Source of the DNA: Gammaproteobacteria bacterium
Lineage (GTDB): Bacteria > Pseudomonadota > Gammaproteobacteria > Steroidobacterales > Steroidobacteraceae
Length of the DNA stretch: 7,622 nucleotides
Assembly (NCBI GenBank): GCA_030040525.1
Contig: JASHTN010000335.1
Span: 1-7,622 of the forward strand
Reading direction: 5' to 3'
This document shows, in pieces, positions 1 through 5,629 of the stretch. How positions within the stretch are numbered: position 1 is the stretch's first letter; each line of letters starts with the position of its first letter. A program made the translations under genes and the position numbers. The notes under the pieces are model-generated. The model saw only the letters and a list, made by a program, of their open reading frames with translations, was not told the DNA's origin and made no database searches.

Positions 1-180
1 CGTCCTCAGGCTACCGGATGCGCTGAGTGTATACGGGGTGTCAAAAAACCCCTTGGTAGACCGTGCGACTCAGCAGGGGAGCGCCGCTCGTGCACGCTAA
101 CAAGGACAAGATTCCCGAGGGCTTCAGGGCCGTTAAGCGCTGGCGGGTCGGCCTCAAGGTCTGGGCGCTATCCCTGGACC
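1..180. other. Left-edge stretch with no defensible gene; two short open fragments
   Basis: No family is recognisable here. On the plus strand one frame is open from the left edge (base 2) to a TAA at 98-100; its last residues read NPLVDRATQQGSAARAR and could be the C-terminal tail of a gene entering from the left. A second plus-strand frame is open from about 60 to a TAA at 189-191, with possible GTG starts at 63 and 90, giving at most 42 residues rich in Arg, Lys and Trp. Its stop codon lies inside the dif site. Neither has a convincing ribosome binding site or a domain. A short inverted repeat (GGGGT at 35-39, ACCCC at 48-52) flanks an A-rich loop but lacks the T tract of an intrinsic terminator. 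The stretch may be degraded coding sequence or the edge of an element. Confidence 0.3.
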
Positions 181-208
181 ACTTCGCATAATGTATATTA
201 TGGTAAAT
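181..208 (+). other. dif site: XerC/XerD chromosome dimer resolution site
   Basis: This 28-base site has the architecture of a proteobacterial dif: XerC arm ACTTCGCATAA (181-191), central region TGTATA (192-197) and XerD arm TTATGGTAAAT (198-208). The inner bases form the expected inverted repeat CATAAT (187-192) and ATTATG (197-202). Against E. coli dif as I recall it, the centre is identical, the XerD arm differs at one base (G for T at 203) and the XerC arm differs at three outer bases (181, 182, 184). It is an AT-rich island in GC-rich DNA. In the known system XerC and XerD, activated by FtsK at the septum, recombine two copies of this site to resolve chromosome dimers at the terminus. 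Phages and islands such as CTXphi and the gonococcal genetic island also integrate at dif. Only one copy is seen here, so whether it is the native site or an element border cannot be told. Confidence 0.87.
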
Positions 209-262
209 CTCACATGGAGCTGCCGGGCGCCTGTACTCCCCACACCTGACCATAGGCTCCCC

Positions 263-673
263 CTACTTCGAGTCAGGCAGTTCGTCGAACCTCGGAGAGG
301 AATCCGCGATCTCGTACCAGGGCGCCTTCGAGCCGACATACGCGTGGAACTTGATCGTCAGAGCGGGCGCTCGATCGAGTGTTCCGCTGGCCAGGTGCAT
401 GAAGGCCGGACGCCGCGTAGTCAGGTTGCCGAGCGTCGTACCGCAGGTTCGGCAGAACATGCGCCGCCCATGGTCGCTCGAGCTGAACTCGGCGATCTCA
501 TCCTCGCCGGCCGTCCAGTGAAAGTGATCTTTGGTCACGAGCGTCCAGGTGGCAAAGGCGCTCCCGGTCGCCTTACGGCATGCCGAGCAGTGGCAGGCGA
601 CGGTCACCTTGGGCTCGATATCGAACTCGTAGCGCACACGACCGCAGAGACAGCTTCCCGCGTATGAGGACAT
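263..673 (-). CDS. GFA/CENP-V family zinc-binding protein
   Basis: This 136-residue protein covers a whole GFA domain, named after glutathione-dependent formaldehyde-activating enzyme. The family's zinc-binding cysteines are present: C8 and C10 in GSCLCGRVRYEF, C27, C29 and C32 in ACHCSACRKATGS, and C74 and C77 in FCRTCGT. Length and motif order are normal for a single-domain cytoplasmic member. No signal peptide or membrane segment is seen. The ATG at 673 is supported by GGAG on the minus strand (complement of 681-684), seven bases upstream. Most GFA-fold proteins have no proven reaction, and the glutathione-formaldehyde role of the founding member should not be transferred. No formaldehyde dehydrogenase or other glutathione gene is nearby. 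It is divergent from the kinase and its stop is 54 bases from the dif site. Family assignment is firm; function is unknown. Confidence 0.9.
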   Translation of the reverse strand: MSSYAGSCLCGRVRYEFDIEPKVTVACHCSACRKATGSAFATWTLVTKDHFHWTAGEDEIAEFSSSDHGRRMFCRTCGTTLGNLTTRRPAFMHLASGTLDRAPALTIKFHAYVGSKAPWYEIADSSPRFDELPDSK

Positions 674-1015
674 GAGGGGTCTCCGGGTCCGTCAGGGCTA
701 CCGGGAGATGCTCGCCGATTTCTCGGACGCTGACGACCCGCCCGAGGCCCGGGCGCCCGGCCGCACCCCCATCGAGGCGGGGTTCTCACCCCGGGCGGCG
801 TCCCGAACCGCGAACGCGGTCACATTGAGCCCGCGCCCGCGACCCTGGCAGGCGTGCACATGCGACATAGTTCGCTGTGTGCCGCAGGGCGCCGTGTTGG
901 AATTCGCCCCGGTTGTCAAGCGGTTGCAGCCGGACGCGGCTGCCCGAGGAAAGGCCGTCTCAATGACTTGCGTGTCACACCTGGGGTTCATTGGGCCGGC
1001 CCACCGAGGGCCCCG
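674..1015. other. Divergent intergenic spacer, presumably with promoters for both flanking genes
   Basis: This 342-base spacer lies between the divergent GFA gene and the kinase. Plus-strand frames run open through it, including one in frame with the kinase from an ATG at 854, but their translations are Arg/Ala/Pro-rich with no family motif, as expected by chance in GC-rich DNA. I see no -35/-10 pair worth naming; TTGTCA at 913-918 has no -10 at the right distance. Two small symmetric elements stand out: a perfect 6-bp stem with a 4-base loop at 778-793 and the 9-base palindrome GTGTCACAC at 972-980, close to the kinase start. Either could be a regulatory site, but nothing in the sequence proves it. 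Confidence 0.45.
778..793. repeat. Perfect short inverted repeat (hairpin) in the divergent spacer
   Basis: CGGGGT (778-783) and ACCCCG (788-793) are perfect reverse complements around the tetraloop TCTC. No T tract follows on either strand, so it is not a standard intrinsic terminator. It could be an operator or a leader hairpin for either divergent gene. Hairpins of this size also arise by chance in GC-rich DNA. Confidence 0.3.
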
Positions 1016-2743
1016 ATGAAGTCGCGCCCCGAAGCCCCCGAGGGTGAGAACACGGCAGCGACGGGGCTGTTCCGCATCCCGGCCGGCGATCCGCGCCCGC
1101 CGGTCGAGACCCTGTTTCGCAACACCATCGAGAAGGCGCCGATCGGAATCGCCTTTACGAACCGCGACGGCGGCTTCCGCCATGCCAATCTCGCGTTCTG
1201 CGCCATGCTCGGCTTCAGTGTCGATGAGCTCAAGAAGGAATCCGTAGCGGGGCTCACGCACGGCGCCGATCTCGAAGCCACCACTGCAGGTCTCGGGCGG
1301 CTGTGGGGCGGCGACATCACGCATCTCGACTTCGAGAAGCGCTACATACGCAAGGACGGCGGCGCGCTCTGGGTGCACGTCACCACCTCGCTGGTCTATG
1401 GCGGCGGCGAGGAGCCGGAGTGCGCGGTCGAGTTTCTGCGCGACGTCTCCAAGCGCAAGGAGATGGCGGCGGCGCTCCTGCAGAACCAGACGCTGCTCGC
1501 CACCGTGTTCGGTGAGCTGCCGCTCGCACTGCTCGCCTGCGACGTCAGAGGTCAGATCACGCATTACAACCGCGCCGCGGCCGAGCTGCTCGGCATCTCG
1601 GCCGATGACAGCGTCTGCAAGCTGCCGCGCAACCCCTACCCTCTTTCCTCCCAGGTATTCCGGCCGGACGGCAAGACGCCGGTGCCGCGCGAGGAGCGAC
1701 CGCTGGCGCGCACGCTCCGCGGCGACAAGGTGAGCAACGCCGAATTCATCATCGTCCGTCCCGACGGCGCCTCGCGTGTCGTGCGCTCGAGCGGGCAACG
1801 CCTCACCGGCAGCGCCGGTCAGCCGCTGGGCGCGCTCGCCGTTATTGAGGACATCACGCAGCGTCGCGAGGCCGAGGAGGAGCTCGAGCGCGTGCACAAG
1901 CAGCTGCTGGTCGCCTCGCGACACGCCGGCATGGCCGACGTCGCCACCAATGTGCTGCACAACGTGGGCAATGTGCTGAACAGCGTGAACGTGTCGGCGA
2001 ACCTCGTGTCAGACCGCATCAGGAAATCGAAGTGCACCGGCCTCGGTCGCGCGGCGGGGCTGCTCACCGAGCACGCCGGCGATCTGGCGGGTTTCCTCAG
2101 CGGGCCGCAGGGCCGGCACTTGCCGGCCTACCTGCAGCAGCTCGCCGCGGAGCTCGTGGCCGAGCGCGACGCGGCCGTGGCCGAGCTGTCGGAGCTGCGC
2201 AACAACGTCGAGCACATCAAGCAGATCGTTGCGATGCAGCAGAGCTACGCCAAGCGCGGCGGCATCACCGATACCGTGGACGTGCGCGTGCTGGCGGAAG
2301 ACAGCCTGCGCATGAACGAAGGCGCCTTCAGCCGCCACGGCGTGACGATCGAACGCGACTTTGCCGAGGTGCCGCTCATAGAGGTCGACAAGCACAAGGT
2401 GCTGCAGATCCTGGTGAACGTGATCCGCAACGCCAAGTACGCCTGCTCGGAGGCCCAGGGCAGCGACAAGCGCGTGACCATGCGCATCCGCGCGACGCAC
2501 TCCGAGTTGATCATCGCCGTCATCGATACCGGCATCGGCATCCCGAAGGAGAACCTCGAGCGCATCTTCAATCACGGCTTCACTACCCGCTCCGAAGGCC
2601 ATGGCTTCGGCCTGCACAGCAGCGCGCTCGCGGCCAAGGAGCTCGGCGGCGCGTTGCGCGCCGAGAGCGCCGGCGCGGGCAAGGGCGCAACCTTCACGCT
2701 GACGCTGCCGCTCAACCGGCGGGAGTCGCCTGATGGCAAATGA
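1016..2743 (+). CDS. Soluble two-PAS sensor histidine kinase (HNxGN-type H-box)
   Basis: This 575-residue kinase has no membrane segment and should sense a cytoplasmic signal. PAS 1 with its PAC tail covers about 30-150 (APIGIAFTNRDGGFRHAN, then RYIRKDGGALWVHV) and PAS 2 about 158-288. Next comes a dimerisation helix with H-box LHNVGNVLNS, phosphoacceptor H315. This HNxGN form differs from the common HExRxP box. A second helix lies near 393-413 (VEHIKQIVAMQQSYAK), with a longer spacer than usual. The ATPase domain has an N box (N468, N472), G1 DTGIGI (504-509), F box FNHGFTT (518-524) and G2 GHGFGL (528-533), so it should be active. The ATG at 1016 is chosen because GAGGG at 1006-1010 sits five bases upstream; an in-frame ATG at 854 would add 54 low-complexity residues. 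The end overlaps the response regulator by 11 bases, making that protein the likely phosphorylation partner. The PAS ligand cannot be inferred; no haem or flavin signature was recognised. Confidence 0.93.
   Translation: MKSRPEAPEGENTAATGLFRIPAGDPRPPVETLFRNTIEKAPIGIAFTNRDGGFRHANLAFCAMLGFSVDELKKESVAGLTHGADLEATTAGLGRLWGGDITHLDFEKRYIRKDGGALWVHVTTSLVYGGGEEPECAVEFLRDVSKRKEMAAALLQNQTLLATVFGELPLALLACDVRGQITHYNRAAAELLGISADDSVCKLPRNPYPLSSQVFRPDGKTPVPREERPLARTLRGDKVSNAEFIIVRPDGASRVVRSSGQRLTGSAGQPLGALAVIEDITQRREAEEELERVHKQLLVASRHAGMADVATNVLHNVGNVLNSVNVSANLVSDRIRKSKCTGLGRAAGLLTEHAGDLAGFLSGPQGRHLPAYLQQLAAELVAERDAAVAELSELRNNVEHIKQIVAMQQSYAKRGGITDTVDVRVLAEDSLRMNEGAFSRHGVTIERDFAEVPLIEVDKHKVLQILVNVIRNAKYACSEAQGSDKRVTMRIRATHSELIIAVIDTGIGIPKENLERIFNHGFTTRSEGHGFGLHSSALAAKELGGALRAESAGAGKGATFTLTLPLNRRESPDGK
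2721..2743 (+). promoter_or_regulatory. Overlapping start/stop junction with internal Shine-Dalgarno
   Basis: GGGAG (2721-2725) lies seven bases before the regulator ATG (2733), and the kinase TGA is at 2741-2743. Ribosomes finishing the kinase end within the regulator start region, the usual arrangement for coupled translation of two partner proteins. Confidence 0.75.
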
Positions 2744-4679
2744 TGCCGACCCGGTCACGCATCGGGTCCTGGTCATCGATGACAACGCGGCGATCCACGA
2801 GGATTTCCGCAAGATCCTCGTCGCGGCCAGCAGCACCTCCGAGGTGTCGGCTGCCGAGGCGGCGCTGTTCGGCGCGCAGCAGCCGGCGGTCGATCGCCCG
2901 ACGTTCGAGATGGACTCGGCCATGCAGGGCCGCGACGGGGTGGAGTGCGCGCGCCAGGCGGTCACCGAGGGGCGCCCCTACTCCGTCGCCTTCGTCGACA
3001 TGCGCATGCCGCCGGGGTGGGACGGCCTCGAGACCATCGAGCATCTCTGGGAGATCGACCCGGAGATTCAGGTGGTGGTCTGCTCGGCCTACTCCGACTA
3101 CGACTGGCTCGAGCTCCTGACGCGGCTCGGGCATTCCGACAAGCTGCTGGTCGTCAAGAAACCCTTCGAGCCGATCGAGATCCTCCAGGGTGCGAGCGCG
3201 CTCAGCCGCAAGTGGCAGAACGCGCGTGCGCTCAAGCGCCACGTCGAGAGCCTGGAGCTCGTGGTGAACGACCGCACCAAGGGGCTCGAAGCGGCGAACC
3301 GCCAGCTGCGCCACCTCGCCTCGCATGACGCCCTCACGGGGCTCCCGAACCGCATGCTGCTCGAGGACCGCATCGCGCAGGCAATCGCCCAGGCGGACCG
3401 CCAGTCGCAGGAGTTTGCGGTCCTGGTCATCGACCTCGACCGCTTCAAGCTCATCAACGATTCGATGGGACACCGCGCCGGCGACGATCTGCTGCGCGAG
3501 GTCGCCCAACGCCTCAAGAACGCCGTGCGCACGATCGACACCACCGCGCGGCTCGGGGGCGATGAGTTCGTGATCCTGCTGAACGCGCCCGTCTCGCGGA
3601 CCGAGGCGCTCGCGGTCGCCCGGCGCGCGATCCAGGTCATGCAGCCGGCGATCCGGCTGCTCGGCATCGACGTGCACGTCTCGCCCAGCATCGGCATTGC
3701 GTTCTACCCGAAGGATGGCGCGACCGTCGACACGCTGCTGGCCCGCGCGGACGCCGCCATGTACACCGCCAAGGAACGTGGCCGCAACAACGTGCAGTGC
3801 TACGCCACGGGCATGAACACCGTGACGCAGGAGCGCGTCAAGCTCGAGAGCGCACTGCACGAGGCGCTGCGCACCGGGCAATTCGAGCTACATTACCAGC
3901 CGAAGGTCGACACCTCGACCGGCCGCATCAACAGCGCCGAGGCGCTGATTCGCTGGCGCCATCCGCAGCGCGGCCTGCTCCCGCCGAGCGAATTCATCCC
4001 GATCGCCGAAGAGTGCGGGCTGCTCGACTCGATCGGCGAATGGGTGCTGCTCGAGGCCTGCCGGCAGGCCAAGGCCTGGCAGGCGGCGGGGCTGCGCCCG
4101 CTGCGCGTCGCGGTGAACCTCGCCCCTTCCCAGTTCCGCCTCGTCAACCTCGTCGATCAGATCCGCCGGGCGCTCGAATCGGTGACGCTCGATCCGCAGC
4201 TTCTCGAGGTCGAGCTGACCGAGAGCGCGGTGATGAGCGATGCCGAGGAGTCGATCCTGATCCTCGAGGCGATCAGCTCCATGGGGGTGCTGGTGTCGGT
4301 CGATGACTTCGGCACCGGTTACTCGAGCATGAGCTACCTGCGGCGCTTTCCGATCGACAAGCTGAAGATCGACCGCTGCTTCATCGAGGAAATGACCCGC
4401 CGACCGGAGGATGCCTCGATTGTCCGCGCGATCATCTCGCTGGCGCACAGCCTGCACCTGAAAGTGATCGCCGAAGGGGTCGAGACGCCCGAGCAGCTCG
4501 CGCTCCTTGCCGAGCTCGGCTGCGACCAGTACCAGGGCTTCTACTTCAGCCCGGCACTGAGTGCGAACCGATTCGTCGAGCTCATCAAGGAAATGAGCGC
4601 TGCCGAGGAGCCGCTCACCGATGACGAAGCGGCGCGCACCCACAGCAAGCTCTCGGGACTGAAGCGCGCCGGCAGCTGA
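2733..4679 (+). CDS. Response regulator REC-GGDEF-EAL, bifunctional cyclic di-GMP enzyme
   Basis: This 648-residue regulator of cyclic di-GMP has three domains. REC (about 10-150) has acidic residues D16 and D17, phosphoacceptor D89 in FVDMRMPPGWDG, S118 and K143. An extra segment of about 25 residues (roughly 47-75) lies before D89. A coiled linker (about 165-195) leads to GGDEF (about 196-355), with DALTGLPNR, metal-binding D234, an exact GGDEF at 275-279 and an inhibitory RxxD site (R266-D269) five residues upstream. EAL (about 370-622) has E403 of the EAL motif, N462, E494, D524-D525 in DDFGTGYSS, K545, E581 and Q601, the residues needed for metal binding and catalysis. Both diguanylate cyclase and phosphodiesterase activity are therefore plausible; which dominates, and how phosphorylation shifts it, cannot be read from sequence. 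The ATG at 2733 has GGGAG at 2721-2725, inside the kinase gene, and the overlap suggests translational coupling. The last 25 residues are an unassigned tail. Confidence 0.95.
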   Translation: MANDADPVTHRVLVIDDNAAIHEDFRKILVAASSTSEVSAAEAALFGAQQPAVDRPTFEMDSAMQGRDGVECARQAVTEGRPYSVAFVDMRMPPGWDGLETIEHLWEIDPEIQVVVCSAYSDYDWLELLTRLGHSDKLLVVKKPFEPIEILQGASALSRKWQNARALKRHVESLELVVNDRTKGLEAANRQLRHLASHDALTGLPNRMLLEDRIAQAIAQADRQSQEFAVLVIDLDRFKLINDSMGHRAGDDLLREVAQRLKNAVRTIDTTARLGGDEFVILLNAPVSRTEALAVARRAIQVMQPAIRLLGIDVHVSPSIGIAFYPKDGATVDTLLARADAAMYTAKERGRNNVQCYATGMNTVTQERVKLESALHEALRTGQFELHYQPKVDTSTGRINSAEALIRWRHPQRGLLPPSEFIPIAEECGLLDSIGEWVLLEACRQAKAWQAAGLRPLRVAVNLAPSQFRLVNLVDQIRRALESVTLDPQLLEVELTESAVMSDAEESILILEAISSMGVLVSVDDFGTGYSSMSYLRRFPIDKLKIDRCFIEEMTRRPEDASIVRAIISLAHSLHLKVIAEGVETPEQLALLAELGCDQYQGFYFSPALSANRFVELIKEMSAAEEPLTDDEAARTHSKLSGLKRAGS

Positions 4680-4853
4680 CTGCGCCCCGGTGCCCGATCC
4701 ACTCGCGCCCGCGGCGCCGGCAGGCAACATAATGCGGCACGTGCGCCGCGTCTCCGCACGGTGTGCCAGGCGGGCAGCAATGCCGCTGCCGTTCATTCTG
4801 CTTTCAGAGCCCCTTAATCTCGCGAGCGTAGCGTTCGGTCGTGAGGTGATGCC
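4680..4853. other. Spacer after the signalling pair; no clear terminator
   Basis: This 174-base gap contains a short perfect stem (GCGCC 4705-4709, GGCGC 4713-4717) and a second (GCGGC 4734-4738, GCCGC 4745-4749). Neither is followed by a T tract, so termination here is unproven. CATAAT at 4728-4733 resembles a -10 box but has no matching -35. The end of the gap holds the Shine-Dalgarno sequence of the next gene. Confidence 0.35.
4843..4850 (+). promoter_or_regulatory. Strong ribosome binding site setting the start at 4854
   Basis: GAGGTGAT is fully complementary to the 3' end of 16S rRNA, and its GAGG core ends seven bases before the ATG at 4854. It decides the start of the NTF2-like gene, keeping a 59-residue N-terminal extension. 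An overlapping ATG at 4849 is in another frame and too close to use this site well. Confidence 0.7.
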
Positions 4854-5396
4854 ATGCATGGAATCAGCAAGGAGAGCGAGTGGCGCACGACGCCCATCGG
4901 GATCGAGAGAGTACCGGCATTCAGGCCGCGCTCGTTGCAGACCCTCGGTGTTTCGGGTGTTGATCCTCCCCTGATCCCCGAGACTCACGACGGGCGCGGC
5001 GGGCGCGCCCTGAATACCGGCATCGACGAGCTGGGCGCGGCCGAATGGGTTCACCGCTATGACGCCGCGTGGCTCGGCAAGGACTGGGCACGTCTCGAGG
5101 CGAGCCTTTCCGACGACGTCGAATTTGTCTCGCGTGACTTCGCGAACGCGCTGCTGGGACGCGCGGCGGTGGTGGACAGCATCCGTGCATTCATGCAGCG
5201 CGTGCAGGTGCACGAGTACAACGCGACCGACCTGGCGAGCCACCGCTCGGGGCTGGTCACGGTGGTGACCTACCGCTGGCAGATGCAGTGGACTGTCGGC
5301 GCAGCGCACCGATCGAGCTCGGGTCGCGACGTGCTCGTGCTGCGCAAGGATGACGGCGACTGGCGACTCGTCTGGCGGGTCCAGCTCGCTCCGTAG
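4854..5396 (+). CDS. NTF2-like (SnoaL/DUF4440) superfamily protein with N-terminal extension
   Basis: This 180-residue protein carries one NTF2-like cone domain at about 60-178. It begins with the helix AAEWVHRYDAAWLGKDWARL, followed by the typical LSDDVEFVS strand, a glycine turn and helix (LLGRAAVVDSIRAFM), and ends with the strand pair RDVLVLRKDDGDWRLVWRV. The family includes ketosteroid isomerase-like enzymes, polyketide cyclases and many small-ligand binders of unknown role, so no reaction is assigned. Residues 1-59 are an unmatched extension, Pro/Gly/Arg-rich and probably disordered, with no signal peptide or membrane segment. The GAGGTGAT ribosome binding site strongly supports the ATG at 4854, so I keep the extension. 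The gene is 174 bases after the regulator and 233 before the transporter and looks like a single unit. Superfamily assignment is fairly sure; function is not known. Confidence 0.8.
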   Translation: MHGISKESEWRTTPIGIERVPAFRPRSLQTLGVSGVDPPLIPETHDGRGGRALNTGIDELGAAEWVHRYDAAWLGKDWARLEASLSDDVEFVSRDFANALLGRAAVVDSIRAFMQRVQVHEYNATDLASHRSGLVTVVTYRWQMQWTVGAAHRSSSGRDVLVLRKDDGDWRLVWRVQLAP

Positions 5397-5629
5397 AATC
5401 CGTCGCGACGAACGCCGCCGCCAGCCGGTCGGCGTTGCTACGGTGCAACATCCGCCCCCTGAGCCCGTCGCCATCCGCGCCTGGGGCCCTCCGTTCCGCC
5501 GCTTTGCTAATGACGCTTCCTAACCCTGTGTGTGATATGAAATACTCCGCAGCCTGCAGAGAGTGGCTCAGCTCGTAGCGTAATAACGACAAGTCAGGCG
5601 CCTACCGCTCAACAGGGAGGGTCTGTTCA
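5397..5629 (+). promoter_or_regulatory. Leader region of the transporter-porin unit, with a weak candidate promoter
   Basis: This 233-base spacer starts with an inverted repeat, AACGCCG (5411-5417) and CGGCGTT (5430-5436) around a 12-base loop, with no T tract. It might weakly terminate the NTF2-like gene. Further on is a relatively AT-rich patch with an extended -10-like element: TG at 5533-5534, one base, then TATGAA at 5536-5541 (four of six matches to TATAAT). The best -35-like hexamer, ATGACG at 5510-5515, is 20 bases away, too far for an ideal sigma-70 promoter. If used, the untranslated leader would be roughly 80 bases. GGGAGG at 5615-5620 is the ribosome binding site for the GTG at 5630. 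Confidence 0.3.

Noticed and set aside
35..52. Possible intrinsic terminator with GGGGT/ACCCC stem
   Set aside because: The stem is only five base pairs, and the A run lies in the loop rather than as a T tract after the stem on either strand.
31..60. Minus-strand promoter with TTGACA and TATACA
   Set aside because: The two hexamers are only five bases apart, far short of the 16-18 needed, and no -10 lies at the right distance.
41..253. Minus-strand open frame across the dif site
   Set aside because: No ribosome binding site or recognisable motif, and it reads through the dif sequence, which is explained by Xer binding instead.
854..1015. N-terminal extension of the kinase by 54 residues from an upstream in-frame ATG
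   Set aside because: The extra residues are Arg/Gly/Ala-rich with no domain, and the ATG at 1016 has a better placed GAGGG; GC-rich DNA often leaves such frames open.
698..1960. Long open frame on the minus strand opposite the kinase
   Set aside because: It is antisense to a gene with clear PAS and H-box motifs and its translation has no family signature; it follows from codon bias in high-GC coding DNA.
4728..4734. Second dif half-site (CATAATG)
   Set aside because: Only seven bases match and neither the central region nor the other arm follows; it looks coincidental.
3888..5474. Long minus-strand open frame of 528 residues spanning the EAL region and the NTF2-like gene
   Set aside because: It overlaps two well-supported plus-strand genes and its translation is low-complexity Arg/Ala/Leu/Asp-rich, typical of a shadow frame.
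5561..5580. Resemblance to a tRNA D-arm (GGCTCAGCTCGTAGC)
   Set aside because: No acceptor stem, anticodon arm or T arm can be folded around it.
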